Source: Spirochaetales bacterium
Lineage (GTDB): Bacteria; Spirochaetota; Spirochaetia; JABMQR01
DNA length: 11,200 nucleotides
Reading direction: 5' to 3'
Assembly: GCA_023139255.1 (NCBI GenBank)
Contig: JAGLNY010000183.1
Span: 1-11,200, forward strand
Positions within the stretch are counted from its first letter, which is position 1. Each line of letters starts with the position of its first letter. Below the pieces are notes generated by a model. It made no database searches. It was not told the origin of the DNA and was given only the letters and a program-made list of their open reading frames with translations. The position numbers and the translations under genes are program-made. This document shows positions 1 through 4,883 of this stretch, piece after piece.

Positions 1-113
1 TTCGATCCTATAAAATCTATGTTGGCCGCCTTTGCCATTGCATCGGAGGCTTCCACCATTGCCGCAAACCCCTTTGTCTCTATCATTCCCAGTGCATTAT
101 CTGTAATTGCCAT
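1..113 (-). CDS. BMC-H shell protein, 3' part outside window
   Basis: This is the N-terminal 37 codons of a single-domain bacterial microcompartment shell protein of the PduA/EutM/CcmK type, which forms the flat hexagonal tiles of the shell. The frame begins MAITDNALGMIETKGFAAMV and continues through an EASDAMAKAA helix, the typical start of a BMC domain. It is closely similar to the shell protein starting at 1050, so the two are paralogues in one operon. The start is an ATG at 111-113 with an AGGAG at 123-127 right after the stop codon of the preceding tandem-domain gene, 14 bases away. The pore loop and C-terminus lie outside the window, so its pore type cannot be judged. Family certain, substrate unknown. 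Confidence 0.93.
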   Translation of the reverse strand, partial: MAITDNALGMIETKGFAAMVEASDAMAKAANIDFIGS

Positions 114-127
114 ATCTACTATCTCCT

Positions 128-751
128 TTATAATTCCCGTCCGCTTATATCAGCCAATTTTGCTTCCACTGTTTCCTTGCTGACCAGGACTTCAGATTCC
201 TTTCCTGCTATATAAATTCTTCCATACTTCCCATATCCTGTTACATTAATTATATTGATATTAGAAGCCTTCTCTGCCTCATTGGCAGCATAGAATGCAT
301 ACCCCGCAGGTTCCAGTTCCAATATAAACAGAGTATCCCCACGAAGCACCATATTCCCGAATCTGACCTTGTTTATCAGCTGGGCATGATAATCACTGAT
401 GTTTTTTATAAGCTGGCTTGTCAAAATTTTTGGTTTCATCCGATCTTTTTCGGTAAGATCCAACTCTTTGAGGATTGCCTCACCAGCCTGTCTTGTATCA
501 CCCTGACTGTCAGAATGAACTTCAAGCAGCCCAAAAGATCTCTCTACTATCTGAATACCCGGGACAACCCCGGTCGATTTCAGTGCAATATCTGTAAGAC
601 GGTTTATCTCGATACCAGGTGCTATTTCAACTATCGCACATGATTGACCACCCACAGGAAAATACCCTCTTGATATGGTGCACATATATGATGCCATCTG
701 CAGCTGCAGGGAATCTATAAAATTGTATGTCCTTAAATCAATCGCTTTCAT
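128..751 (-). CDS. Tandem-domain BMC-T microcompartment shell protein
   Basis: At 207 residues this is about twice the size of a BMC-H protein and carries two BMC folds in series, as expected of trimer-forming pseudohexameric shell proteins (PduB/EutL/CsoS1D class). The first domain spans about residues 36-97 (CAIVEIAPGIEINRLTDIAL, then GLLEVHSDSQGD). The second spans about 139-204 (LFILELEPAGYAFYAANEAE, then GRIYIAGKESEV). A 35-residue N-terminal extension precedes domain 1. Both domains run in the ordinary, unpermuted strand order as far as I can tell. Its ATG overlaps the stop of the upstream BMC-H gene by one base (TAATG), with GGGAG just upstream, so translation is probably coupled. Proteins of this class can have a wide gated pore passing larger cofactors or substrates; I cannot tell whether this one does. 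Confidence 0.92.
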   Translation of the reverse strand: MKAIDLRTYNFIDSLQLQMASYMCTISRGYFPVGGQSCAIVEIAPGIEINRLTDIALKSTGVVPGIQIVERSFGLLEVHSDSQGDTRQAGEAILKELDLTEKDRMKPKILTSQLIKNISDYHAQLINKVRFGNMVLRGDTLFILELEPAGYAFYAANEAEKASNINIINVTGYGKYGRIYIAGKESEVLVSKETVEAKLADISGREL

Positions 752-1050
752 TATTCTGCTCCCGTTTTATATAAGGAAAGTCCGCTGTCAACAGCAGCAT
801 CGGGACGGGGAATAATATGTACTGAAATAACCTCACCAACTTTTTCTGCTGCCTTACTACCGGCATCCAGAGCAGCACGGACCGCTGCAACATCACCCCT
901 AATAATAGCCGTAACATAACCGCCGCCCGTCTCCTCGTGTCCTTTCAATTCTACTTTGGCGGCTTTTACCATAGCATCTGCAGCCTCAACCATTGCGGCA
1001 AAGCCACGTGTTTCTATCATGCCTAATGCATTTTTTTGTTTATCTGCCAT
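751..1050 (-). CDS. BMC-H microcompartment shell protein
   Basis: A 99-residue hexamer-forming shell protein of the PduA/EutM family. The BMC domain covers about residues 8-85: ALGMIETRGFAAMVEAADAM, then a strand leading to the central pore loop TGGG (residues 41-44), then VTAIIRGDVAAVRAALDAG and the ISVHIIPRP strand. The start used here is the ATG at 1048-1050, because GGAGG sits at the right distance upstream. The open frame extends 21 codons further, to 1113, but those codons overlap the promoter and operator and encode nothing family-like. This is the first gene of the operon and is followed, with a one-base overlap, by the BMC-T gene. The pore loop differs from the common IGSG of PduA, so the passed metabolite may differ. 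Confidence 0.95.
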   Translation of the reverse strand: MADKQKNALGMIETRGFAAMVEAADAMVKAAKVELKGHEETGGGYVTAIIRGDVAAVRAALDAGSKAAEKVGEVISVHIIPRPDAAVDSGLSLYKTGAE

Positions 1051-1074
1051 ATTTCCTCCAGTATATTCCAATAT

Positions 1075-1101
1075 AAATGTTATGTTTTTAACATTTGTTA
1101 A
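1075..1101. promoter_or_regulatory. Putative DeoR operator of the BMC operon
   Basis: An 8-bp-arm inverted repeat, AAATGTTA (1075-1082), six bases, TAACATTT (1089-1096), contains TGTTA-N6-TAACA at 1078-1093. This is the spacing and core of the E. coli deo operator TGTTAGAATTCTAACA. A second palindrome, TTAACA-TT-TGTTAA at 1088-1101, overlaps it. Both lie from about +1 into the early transcribed region of the BMC promoter, where a bound repressor would block initiation or clearance. The link to the divergent DeoR-type gene at 1214 is inference. Confidence 0.7.
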
Positions 1102-1104
1102 TCT

Positions 1105-1132
1105 ATTATACATCGTTAATTAGCGTTGTCAA
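1105..1132 (-). promoter_or_regulatory. Sigma-70 promoter of the BMC operon
   Basis: On the minus strand TTGACA (1127-1132) and TATAAT (1105-1110) are both exact consensus hexamers, with a 16-base spacer. The predicted start point is near 1098, giving a leader of about 48 bases to the ATG at 1050. A promoter this strong implies that the operon is held off by a repressor, which fits the operator downstream. Confidence 0.88.
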
Positions 1133-1157
1133 GGGGAAATGGTTATATATTTACCAG

Positions 1158-1186
1158 TTGATAGAATCATCAAGTTGTATTATAAT
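1158..1186 (+). promoter_or_regulatory. Promoter of the deoR-type regulator gene
   Basis: TTGATA (1158-1163) and TATAAT (1181-1186) are separated by 17 bases, placing the transcription start near 1193, about 20 bases before the ATG. The -10 region overlaps TTATA-N6-TAACA (1180-1195), a degenerate match to the TGTTA-N6-TAACA site of the BMC promoter, so autoregulation is possible. Confidence 0.75.
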
Positions 1187-1213
1187 TTTATAACATAATT
1201 TAGGAAAATAATA

Positions 1214-1990
1214 ATGAAGAAATCAAAAAGACTTAAGTACATACTCAAATTACTTAAAATTAACAATATTTCAAATGTGCAGGAACTATCTCAAAAACTG
1301 GAAGTATCCCATATGACTGTCCGTCGGGATCTTGAGGAATTAGCCGAACAGAACAAAGTCAGAATACTTCATGGCAGTATCATTCTTCATCCGGTAATGA
1401 ATAGTCATTCAACAGAAAAACCATATTCTATTATTACAGAAGAATCAGTCCATATAGAAGAAAAACGGCGAATCGGAATTATGGCGGCATCCTGTGTGGA
1501 ACCAGGGGACACAATCATAATCGACTATGGATCAACAGCGGAGTATTTTGCTAAAAATATCCCCACGGATATTCCTCTCACAATTCTCAGTTATTCTTTG
1601 AATATTGTTTCTGATATTGCATACAAAGAGAACTGTACTTTAATCTTTACCGGGGGACTCTTTCATAAAAACACTCTCTCCTTTGAAAGCCCGGAAGGAC
1701 TTGAAATGATTAAAAACTTCAGAGCTAACAAGGCATTTGTAACTGCTTCCGGTATTGATTATAAATTCGGTGCTACATGTTCCAATTTTTATGAACGGCC
1801 GACAAAGAAGGCTCTGATGCAGTCATCCATGAAAAAAATCCTTCTCGTAGATTCTTCAAAATTCGGGCTTATTCGATCCGATTATTTTGCTGATCTTAAT
1901 GAGTTTGATGAAATAATAACTGACAAAGGTATTCCGGACGAATACAGAAAAATCATTCACTCCCTTGGAATAATCCTGCGGATAGCCTGA
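1214..1990 (+). CDS. DeoR-family repressor, close to E. coli DeoR type
   Basis: A 258-residue repressor with an N-terminal winged helix (about residues 5-57; recognition helix around SHMTVRRDLEEL, 32-43) and a C-terminal sugar-phosphate-sensing domain. Ligand-site motifs are visible: DYGST at 104-108, TGG at 146-148, GATC at 186-189 and VDSSKFG at 212-218. Beyond the family signature it matches my recollection of E. coli DeoR over its length (EEKRR, YSLN, FH before the middle helix, GATC.N, VD.SKFG.R, then FD...D and DEY), which suggests a deoxyribose-5-phosphate effector rather than GlpR- or FruR-type ligands. It is divergent from the BMC shell operon and shares a 97-base intergenic region with operator-like palindromes. 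A TAGGA motif precedes the ATG. Family is certain; ligand is inference. Confidence 0.88.
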   Translation: MKKSKRLKYILKLLKINNISNVQELSQKLEVSHMTVRRDLEELAEQNKVRILHGSIILHPVMNSHSTEKPYSIITEESVHIEEKRRIGIMAASCVEPGDTIIIDYGSTAEYFAKNIPTDIPLTILSYSLNIVSDIAYKENCTLIFTGGLFHKNTLSFESPEGLEMIKNFRANKAFVTASGIDYKFGATCSNFYERPTKKALMQSSMKKILLVDSSKFGLIRSDYFADLNEFDEIITDKGIPDEYRKIIHSLGIILRIA

Positions 1991-2016
1991 AATATCATTC
2001 CCAATGAAACTCCTGA

Positions 2017-2059
2017 GGTCAATGGTTCAATGGGGCCAAGCCCCATTGAACCATTGACC
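2017..2059. repeat. Perfect 20-bp-arm intergenic palindrome
   Basis: The left arm 2017-2036 and right arm 2040-2059 are exact reverse complements separated by the three bases CAA. It lies 26 bases after the deoR-type stop and 32 bases before the Nudix ATG. No T-run follows on either strand, so it is not a textbook intrinsic terminator, though it would fold very stably in RNA. It could be a transcript-end hairpin, an mRNA-stabilising structure, a protein site, or one copy of a dispersed palindromic repeat. No other copy is present in the window. Confidence 0.9.
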
Positions 2060-2091
2060 AAATCCCCCGCCCCCTATAAGCTCCACATATT

Positions 2092-3015
2092 ATGATTTTA
2101 GAAAAAATAACTAATGAAATGTATTGGTTCGTTATTGCCGTTCTGGCTTTGAACCTGTTCCAGAGAAAACACCAAAAACGCAGTCAAAAAAAACGGACAG
2201 CGACACTCATCGCGGCAAGCCTCGTGCTCCTGCTCAACGTCCTGTTTGTCCTGATACTCACGTTTGGACTTCCCCAGTGGCTTGGAATACCGGCACTTAT
2301 TGTTCCGCTTGCCATTGGTTATAGATTCCGATCAAAAATTGCCATATTTAAGCGTATTTGCCCTGAATGCGGTGAAAAGCTGCCTCTTAAAGTGACTCTG
2401 TATTTTGACGATAACCTCTGTGCTGATTGCCGTCTGGGAAAACATCCTGAAATGTACCGCCCACCGGAAAAGGTTGAAGAGCCGGAAATAGAGATTGAGC
2501 CTTCAGAAGCAAGAAAAGTTGAGGATATTGATTGGGATGAGTGGGAACCTCAGGAAACTGCAGTTGTCTGCTATATGTTCCGCGGTGATGGTGGTGAAGT
2601 CATGCTTATCCACAAGAAACGCGGGTTAGGAAACGGTCTTATTAACGCTCCAGGCGGCAGGATTGAAGATTTTGAAACAGCTGCTGAAGCAGCTGTGCGG
2701 GAAACAGAGGAAGAAACAGGAATTACACCTATTAACCCTGTTCAAGTTGGTGTTTTGAACTTTCAGTTTGTTGATGGATATTCCTTAAAAGGATATGTGT
2801 TTTTTGCTTATGATCATACCGGGGAGGAAAAGGAAACTGTTGAGGCTGATCCTTTTTGGGCGGATATAAACAGGATTCCTTATGATAAAATGTGGGAAGA
2901 TGATCAGTATTGGCTCCCGGAAGCACTACAGGGAAAAAATATAACAGGAAACTTCATTTTTGATGACAGAACCATGCTCAGCAAAGATATACAGACTTTT
3001 AAGCGTCCTAAGTAA
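2092..3015 (+). CDS. Membrane-anchored zinc-ribbon Nudix hydrolase, MTH1-like
   Basis: A 307-residue protein in three parts. Residues about 10-24, 37-58 and 65-77 are hydrophobic and look like membrane segments, with a basic stretch between the first two. A four-cysteine zinc ribbon follows (CPEC at 90-93, CADC at 110-113), then an acidic linker (125-150). The C-terminal half is a Nudix domain with the box G189-x5-E-x7-RETEEETGI. The tail IPYDKMWEDDQYWLP followed by GKNITGNFIFDD is the hallmark of the MTH1/NUDT1 subgroup, which hydrolyses oxidised purine nucleotides such as 8-oxo-dGTP to monophosphates. Ordinary MTH1 proteins are about 156 residues and soluble, so the membrane and zinc-ribbon module is unusual. 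The substrate is inferred from the subgroup. No clear Shine-Dalgarno precedes 2092; a stop lies five codons upstream, and Met10 is an alternative start. Confidence 0.85.
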   Translation: MILEKITNEMYWFVIAVLALNLFQRKHQKRSQKKRTATLIAASLVLLLNVLFVLILTFGLPQWLGIPALIVPLAIGYRFRSKIAIFKRICPECGEKLPLKVTLYFDDNLCADCRLGKHPEMYRPPEKVEEPEIEIEPSEARKVEDIDWDEWEPQETAVVCYMFRGDGGEVMLIHKKRGLGNGLINAPGGRIEDFETAAEAAVRETEEETGITPINPVQVGVLNFQFVDGYSLKGYVFFAYDHTGEEKETVEADPFWADINRIPYDKMWEDDQYWLPEALQGKNITGNFIFDDRTMLSKDIQTFKRPK

Positions 3016-3028
3016 ATAAGCGGAAAAA

Positions 3029-3058
3029 CCCGGAGACACGCCTCTGGTGATCTTCGGG
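3029..3058 (+). other. Imperfect hairpin after the Nudix gene
   Basis: CCCGGAGA and CAC (3029-3039) can pair with GTG and TCTTCGGG (3047-3058), with one G-U pair, one bulged A and a seven-base loop. It begins 13 bases after the Nudix stop, but no T-run follows, so termination is only a possibility. Confidence 0.4.
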
Positions 3059-3105
3059 AATATGATATACAATTTAAGCCTTAATACAGCTTGAGGAGGC
3101 CAGAC

Positions 3106-4020
3106 TTGGCGTATTGTATTAAATGCGGTGTTGAACTTGAAGATAAACTGGTAAAATGTCCACTTTGCGACACATTAGTGATAGATCCTGAGACCCTTAA
3201 ACCAAAACAGATAAAAAAAGAAAATCTGCCGGTATTTTCCGGGATTACCTCAAGAGAAATATCAGAACTACTTACACATCCGATAATGCACAGGATTTCT
3301 TACAAAACTGCAACGGTATTCACAATAACTATGCTGATTCCGGTTATAGTGCTGCTTCTGGTTGATGTCATATCACACAATGCAATCACCTGGTCTTTTT
3401 ACCCAATACTTACAGTACTGTATTTCTGGACATCACTGGTTTTTCCATTCCTGTTTAAGACCGGAAAACGCTTAAATTTACTTATTAATTTTACTGTTGC
3501 CTCGGTGATATTCTTATTATTAATGGATGGTTTTATCCCGCCGGTATCCTGGGCCTGGTACCCGATCACAAGTCTTATCCTGTTATTTATCCTTATTACA
3601 ACGCCGGCTTTTATTGGGAAGAAATACACTTTTCCTATAATAATTATATATACAGCAGCAACAACTCTTTTTCTCTGGTTCCTGGAAACCCTTTCCGCAG
3701 GAGAATGGTTTCTACAACTGGGCCTGCCTATAACCCTATTAACCAGCGGAATTGCACTTTTTGAGAATGGCCTTGCTACTATAATGTTAAGAAAGAGACG
3801 TCCTGGTTCATTTTTCTTTTACGCCGCTACAGCGTTTATATCAATGGCTATTCTCTGCCTTGGAATAGATGTAATCCTAACCCTGCATTTGCCGACACGG
3901 CCCTCTATTGGATGGTCACTTTATGTGTCAGGAGCGATTCTTCTGGTTTCTATTTTCCTCTTTATCTCTGGAGGAAATACAAAACTTCGGAATTTCCTGG
4001 AAAAGAAATTTCATGCTTAA
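3106..4020 (+). CDS. Zinc-ribbon protein with about eight membrane helices
   Basis: I do not recognise a characterised family. The protein begins MAYCIKCGVELEDK and has a four-cysteine zinc ribbon (Cys4, 7, 18, 21). A roughly 45-residue cytoplasmic-looking linker is followed by about eight hydrophobic helices filling residues 70-295, and a short basic tail. Proteins with this zinc-ribbon-plus-polytopic layout occur as uncharacterised membrane proteins in many bacteria. The start chosen is TTG at 3106, because AGGAGG at 3094-3099 lies six bases upstream; an in-frame TTG at 3091 sits before that motif and is unlikely. That gives 304 residues. The preceding gene also joins a zinc ribbon to membrane helices, so the two may act together at the membrane, but the 90-base gap leaves co-transcription open. 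Function unknown. Confidence 0.82.
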   Translation: MAYCIKCGVELEDKLVKCPLCDTLVIDPETLKPKQIKKENLPVFSGITSREISELLTHPIMHRISYKTATVFTITMLIPVIVLLLVDVISHNAITWSFYPILTVLYFWTSLVFPFLFKTGKRLNLLINFTVASVIFLLLMDGFIPPVSWAWYPITSLILLFILITTPAFIGKKYTFPIIIIYTAATTLFLWFLETLSAGEWFLQLGLPITLLTSGIALFENGLATIMLRKRRPGSFFFYAATAFISMAILCLGIDVILTLHLPTRPSIGWSLYVSGAILLVSIFLFISGGNTKLRNFLEKKFHA

Positions 4021-4058
4021 TTTAGATATGTTTACCCCGACCTCTCATCTTGGTTGTA

Positions 4059-4087
4059 TTGACAAACAAGCTGTTCGTTTATATAGT
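4059..4087 (+). promoter_or_regulatory. Promoter of the tRNA/SRP RNA unit
   Basis: TTGACA (4059-4064) and TATAGT (4082-4087) with a 17-base spacer lie just upstream of the first tRNA at 4102, giving a start point near 4094. It begins 39 bases after the upstream stop codon and fits a strongly expressed stable-RNA operon. Confidence 0.85.
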
Positions 4088-4101
4088 AAAAAGCCGATTT
4101 A

Positions 4102-4186
4102 GGAGAGGTGTCCGAGAGGTCGAAGGAGGCGGTCTTGAAAACCGTTGAGCTGAGAGGCTCCGTGGGTTCGAATCCCACCTTCTCCG
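4102..4186 (+). tRNA. tRNA-Ser(UGA)
   Basis: The acceptor strand GGAGAGG pairs with CTTCTCC (one G-U), the discriminator is G, and the anticodon loop CTTGAAA has TGA at 4136-4138. A long variable arm and the GTGGGTTCGAATCCCAC T-arm are present. It reads UCA and, by wobble, other UCN codons. CCA is not encoded, so it must be added enzymatically. Confidence 0.96.
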
Positions 4187-4266
4187 TTTTTGATCGTTCT
4201 GCAATACTGTACAGAATTCAGCCTGCATTACGACCATTTTTATTAAAGAATCGAATAAGGAAGTTT

Positions 4267-4354
4267 GGAGAGGTGCGAGAGCGGTTGAATCGGGCTCCCT
4301 GCTAAGGAGTTGTACCCTAACCGGGTACCGAGGGTTCGAATCCCTCCCTCTCCG
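4267..4354 (+). tRNA. tRNA-Ser(GCU)
   Basis: The acceptor is GGAGAGG with a CCTCTCC-type partner and discriminator G. The anticodon loop is CTGCTAA (anticodon GCT), reading AGC and AGU. The class II variable arm is TGTACCCTAACCGGGTACC and the T-arm is GAGGGTTCGAATCCCTC. No CCA is encoded. An 80-base spacer without a clear feature separates it from the previous tRNA. Confidence 0.96.
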
Positions 4355-4361
4355 TTTTTTT

Positions 4362-4435
4362 GTAGCCATAGCTCAGTTGGATAGAGCATTAGATTGCGGA
4401 TCTAAAGGTCGGAGGTTCGAATCCTCTTGGCTACG
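4362..4435 (+). tRNA. tRNA-Arg(GCG)
   Basis: The 74-base cloverleaf has a perfect acceptor (GTAGCCA/TGGCTAC) and discriminator G. The D-loop carries GGATA, with the A20 expected of arginine tRNAs. The anticodon stem TTAGA/TCTAA encloses the loop TTGCGGA, so the anticodon is GCG, reading CGC and CGU. Most bacteria read this box with an ACG anticodon deaminated to inosine, so GCG is notable. No CCA is encoded. It starts seven bases after tRNA-Ser(GCU). Confidence 0.94.
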
Positions 4436-4441
4436 CATTGT

Positions 4442-4464
4442 TTAGGAGTCTATCGAGCTCCTAA
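4442..4464 (+). other. Hairpin in the tRNA-Arg/tRNA-Ser spacer
   Basis: TTAGGAG (4442-4448) and CTCCTAA (4458-4464) are perfect reverse complements with a nine-base loop. The right arm abuts the first base of tRNA-Ser(CGA). It could be a processing signal in the polycistronic precursor. No T-run follows, so it is not a terminator. Confidence 0.6.
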
Positions 4465-4552
4465 GGAGAGATGCGAGAGCGGTTGAATCGGGCGGATTCG
4501 AAATCCGTTGTGCTGTTGATCAGTACCGAGGGTTCGAATCCCTCTCTCTCCG
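4465..4552 (+). tRNA. tRNA-Ser(CGA)
   Basis: The acceptor GGAGAGA/TCTCTCC is perfect and the discriminator is G. The anticodon loop TTCGAAA gives anticodon CGA, reading UCG. The long variable arm and the T-arm GAGGGTTCGAATCCCTC are nearly identical to the neighbouring serine tRNAs. No CCA is encoded. Confidence 0.96.
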
Positions 4553-4580
4553 CTACGTATAAAAAGCTCTTCCTGAATCA

Positions 4581-4667
4581 GGAGAGATGACCGAGAGGCC
4601 GAAGGTGTACGCTTGGAAAGCGTATGTACCCTAGCGGGTACCGAGGGTTCGAATCCCTCTCTCTCCG
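4581..4667 (+). tRNA. tRNA-Ser(GGA)
   Basis: The acceptor is GGAGAGA/TCTCTCC, the discriminator is G, and the anticodon stem TACGC/GCGTA encloses TTGGAAA (anticodon GGA), reading UCC and UCU. The class II variable arm is TGTACCCTAGCGGGTACC. No CCA is encoded. It ends three bases before the SRP RNA stem, so the two are probably one transcript. Confidence 0.96.
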
Positions 4668-4670
4668 TTT

Positions 4671-4795
4671 CCCCTTCAGTGCTGATAGGCAGGTTCTGCG
4701 CTATTGGTCGTCGCCCAAATCCGTCAGGACCGGAAGGTAGCAGCGGTAAGTGATTGACTAATGAGATGCATGCAGCTTGGCTGGAGCTGAAGGGG
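4671..4795 (+). ncRNA. ffs: 4.5S signal recognition particle RNA, small bacterial type
   Basis: The RNA scaffold of the signal recognition particle, which binds Ffh and targets nascent membrane proteins. The conserved apical domain is clear: TCAGGACCGGAAGGTAGCAG with its GGAA tetraloop at about 4724-4743, flanked by pairing CCG/CGG. The ends CCCCTTCAG (4671-4679) and CTGAAGGGG (4787-4795) are perfectly complementary and close the hairpin. About 125 bases is slightly longer than the E. coli RNA, and there is no Alu domain. It is probably cut from the same transcript as the tRNAs upstream. Confidence 0.95.
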
Positions 4796-4804
4796 ATTTT
4801 TTTT
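4787..4804 (+). terminator. Intrinsic terminator of the tRNA/SRP RNA unit
   Basis: The closing stem of the SRP RNA (CTGAAGGGG pairing back to 4671-4679) is followed by A and eight T residues at 4797-4804. The RNA's own terminal helix therefore serves as the terminator stem. Confidence 0.8.
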
Positions 4805-4883
4805 ATACTCATGATAGTGTATGATGAGTGAGGCAGTTTCAAAAATCAAAAGCTTTTTTTAAATGCCTGCAAGGAGTTTTTTA

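Noticed and set aside
386..643. Plus-strand open frame inside the BMC-T gene
   Set aside because: It is a shadow of a clear shell-protein frame, with low-complexity, cysteine-rich translation and no ribosome binding site.
1051..1113. Upstream extension of the first BMC-H gene to an ATG at 1113
   Set aside because: The 21 extra codons cover the predicted -10 box, start point and operator, and a good GGAGG supports the start at 1050.
2017..2059. Insertion-sequence end or transposon remnant
   Set aside because: There is no transposase frame, no second inverted end and no target duplication nearby. It is better described simply as a palindrome.
4187..4266. Possible small RNA or terminator in the 80-base spacer between the first two tRNAs
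   Set aside because: Only a weak TTCTG/CAGAA pairing and short T-runs are present, with no stable hairpin or promoter.
4322..4667. Repeated GGTACCGAGGGTTCGAATCCC blocks that look like direct repeats or a CRISPR array
   Set aside because: They are the variable-arm and T-arm parts of paralogous serine tRNAs, irregularly spaced and with complete cloverleaves around them.
4079..4842. Minus-strand open frames with GRDSNPRYP- and EREGFEPSVPA-like peptides
   Set aside because: These are antisense readings of the tRNA T-arms and SRP RNA, a well-known source of false proteins. They have no ribosome binding sites and lie wholly over RNA genes.
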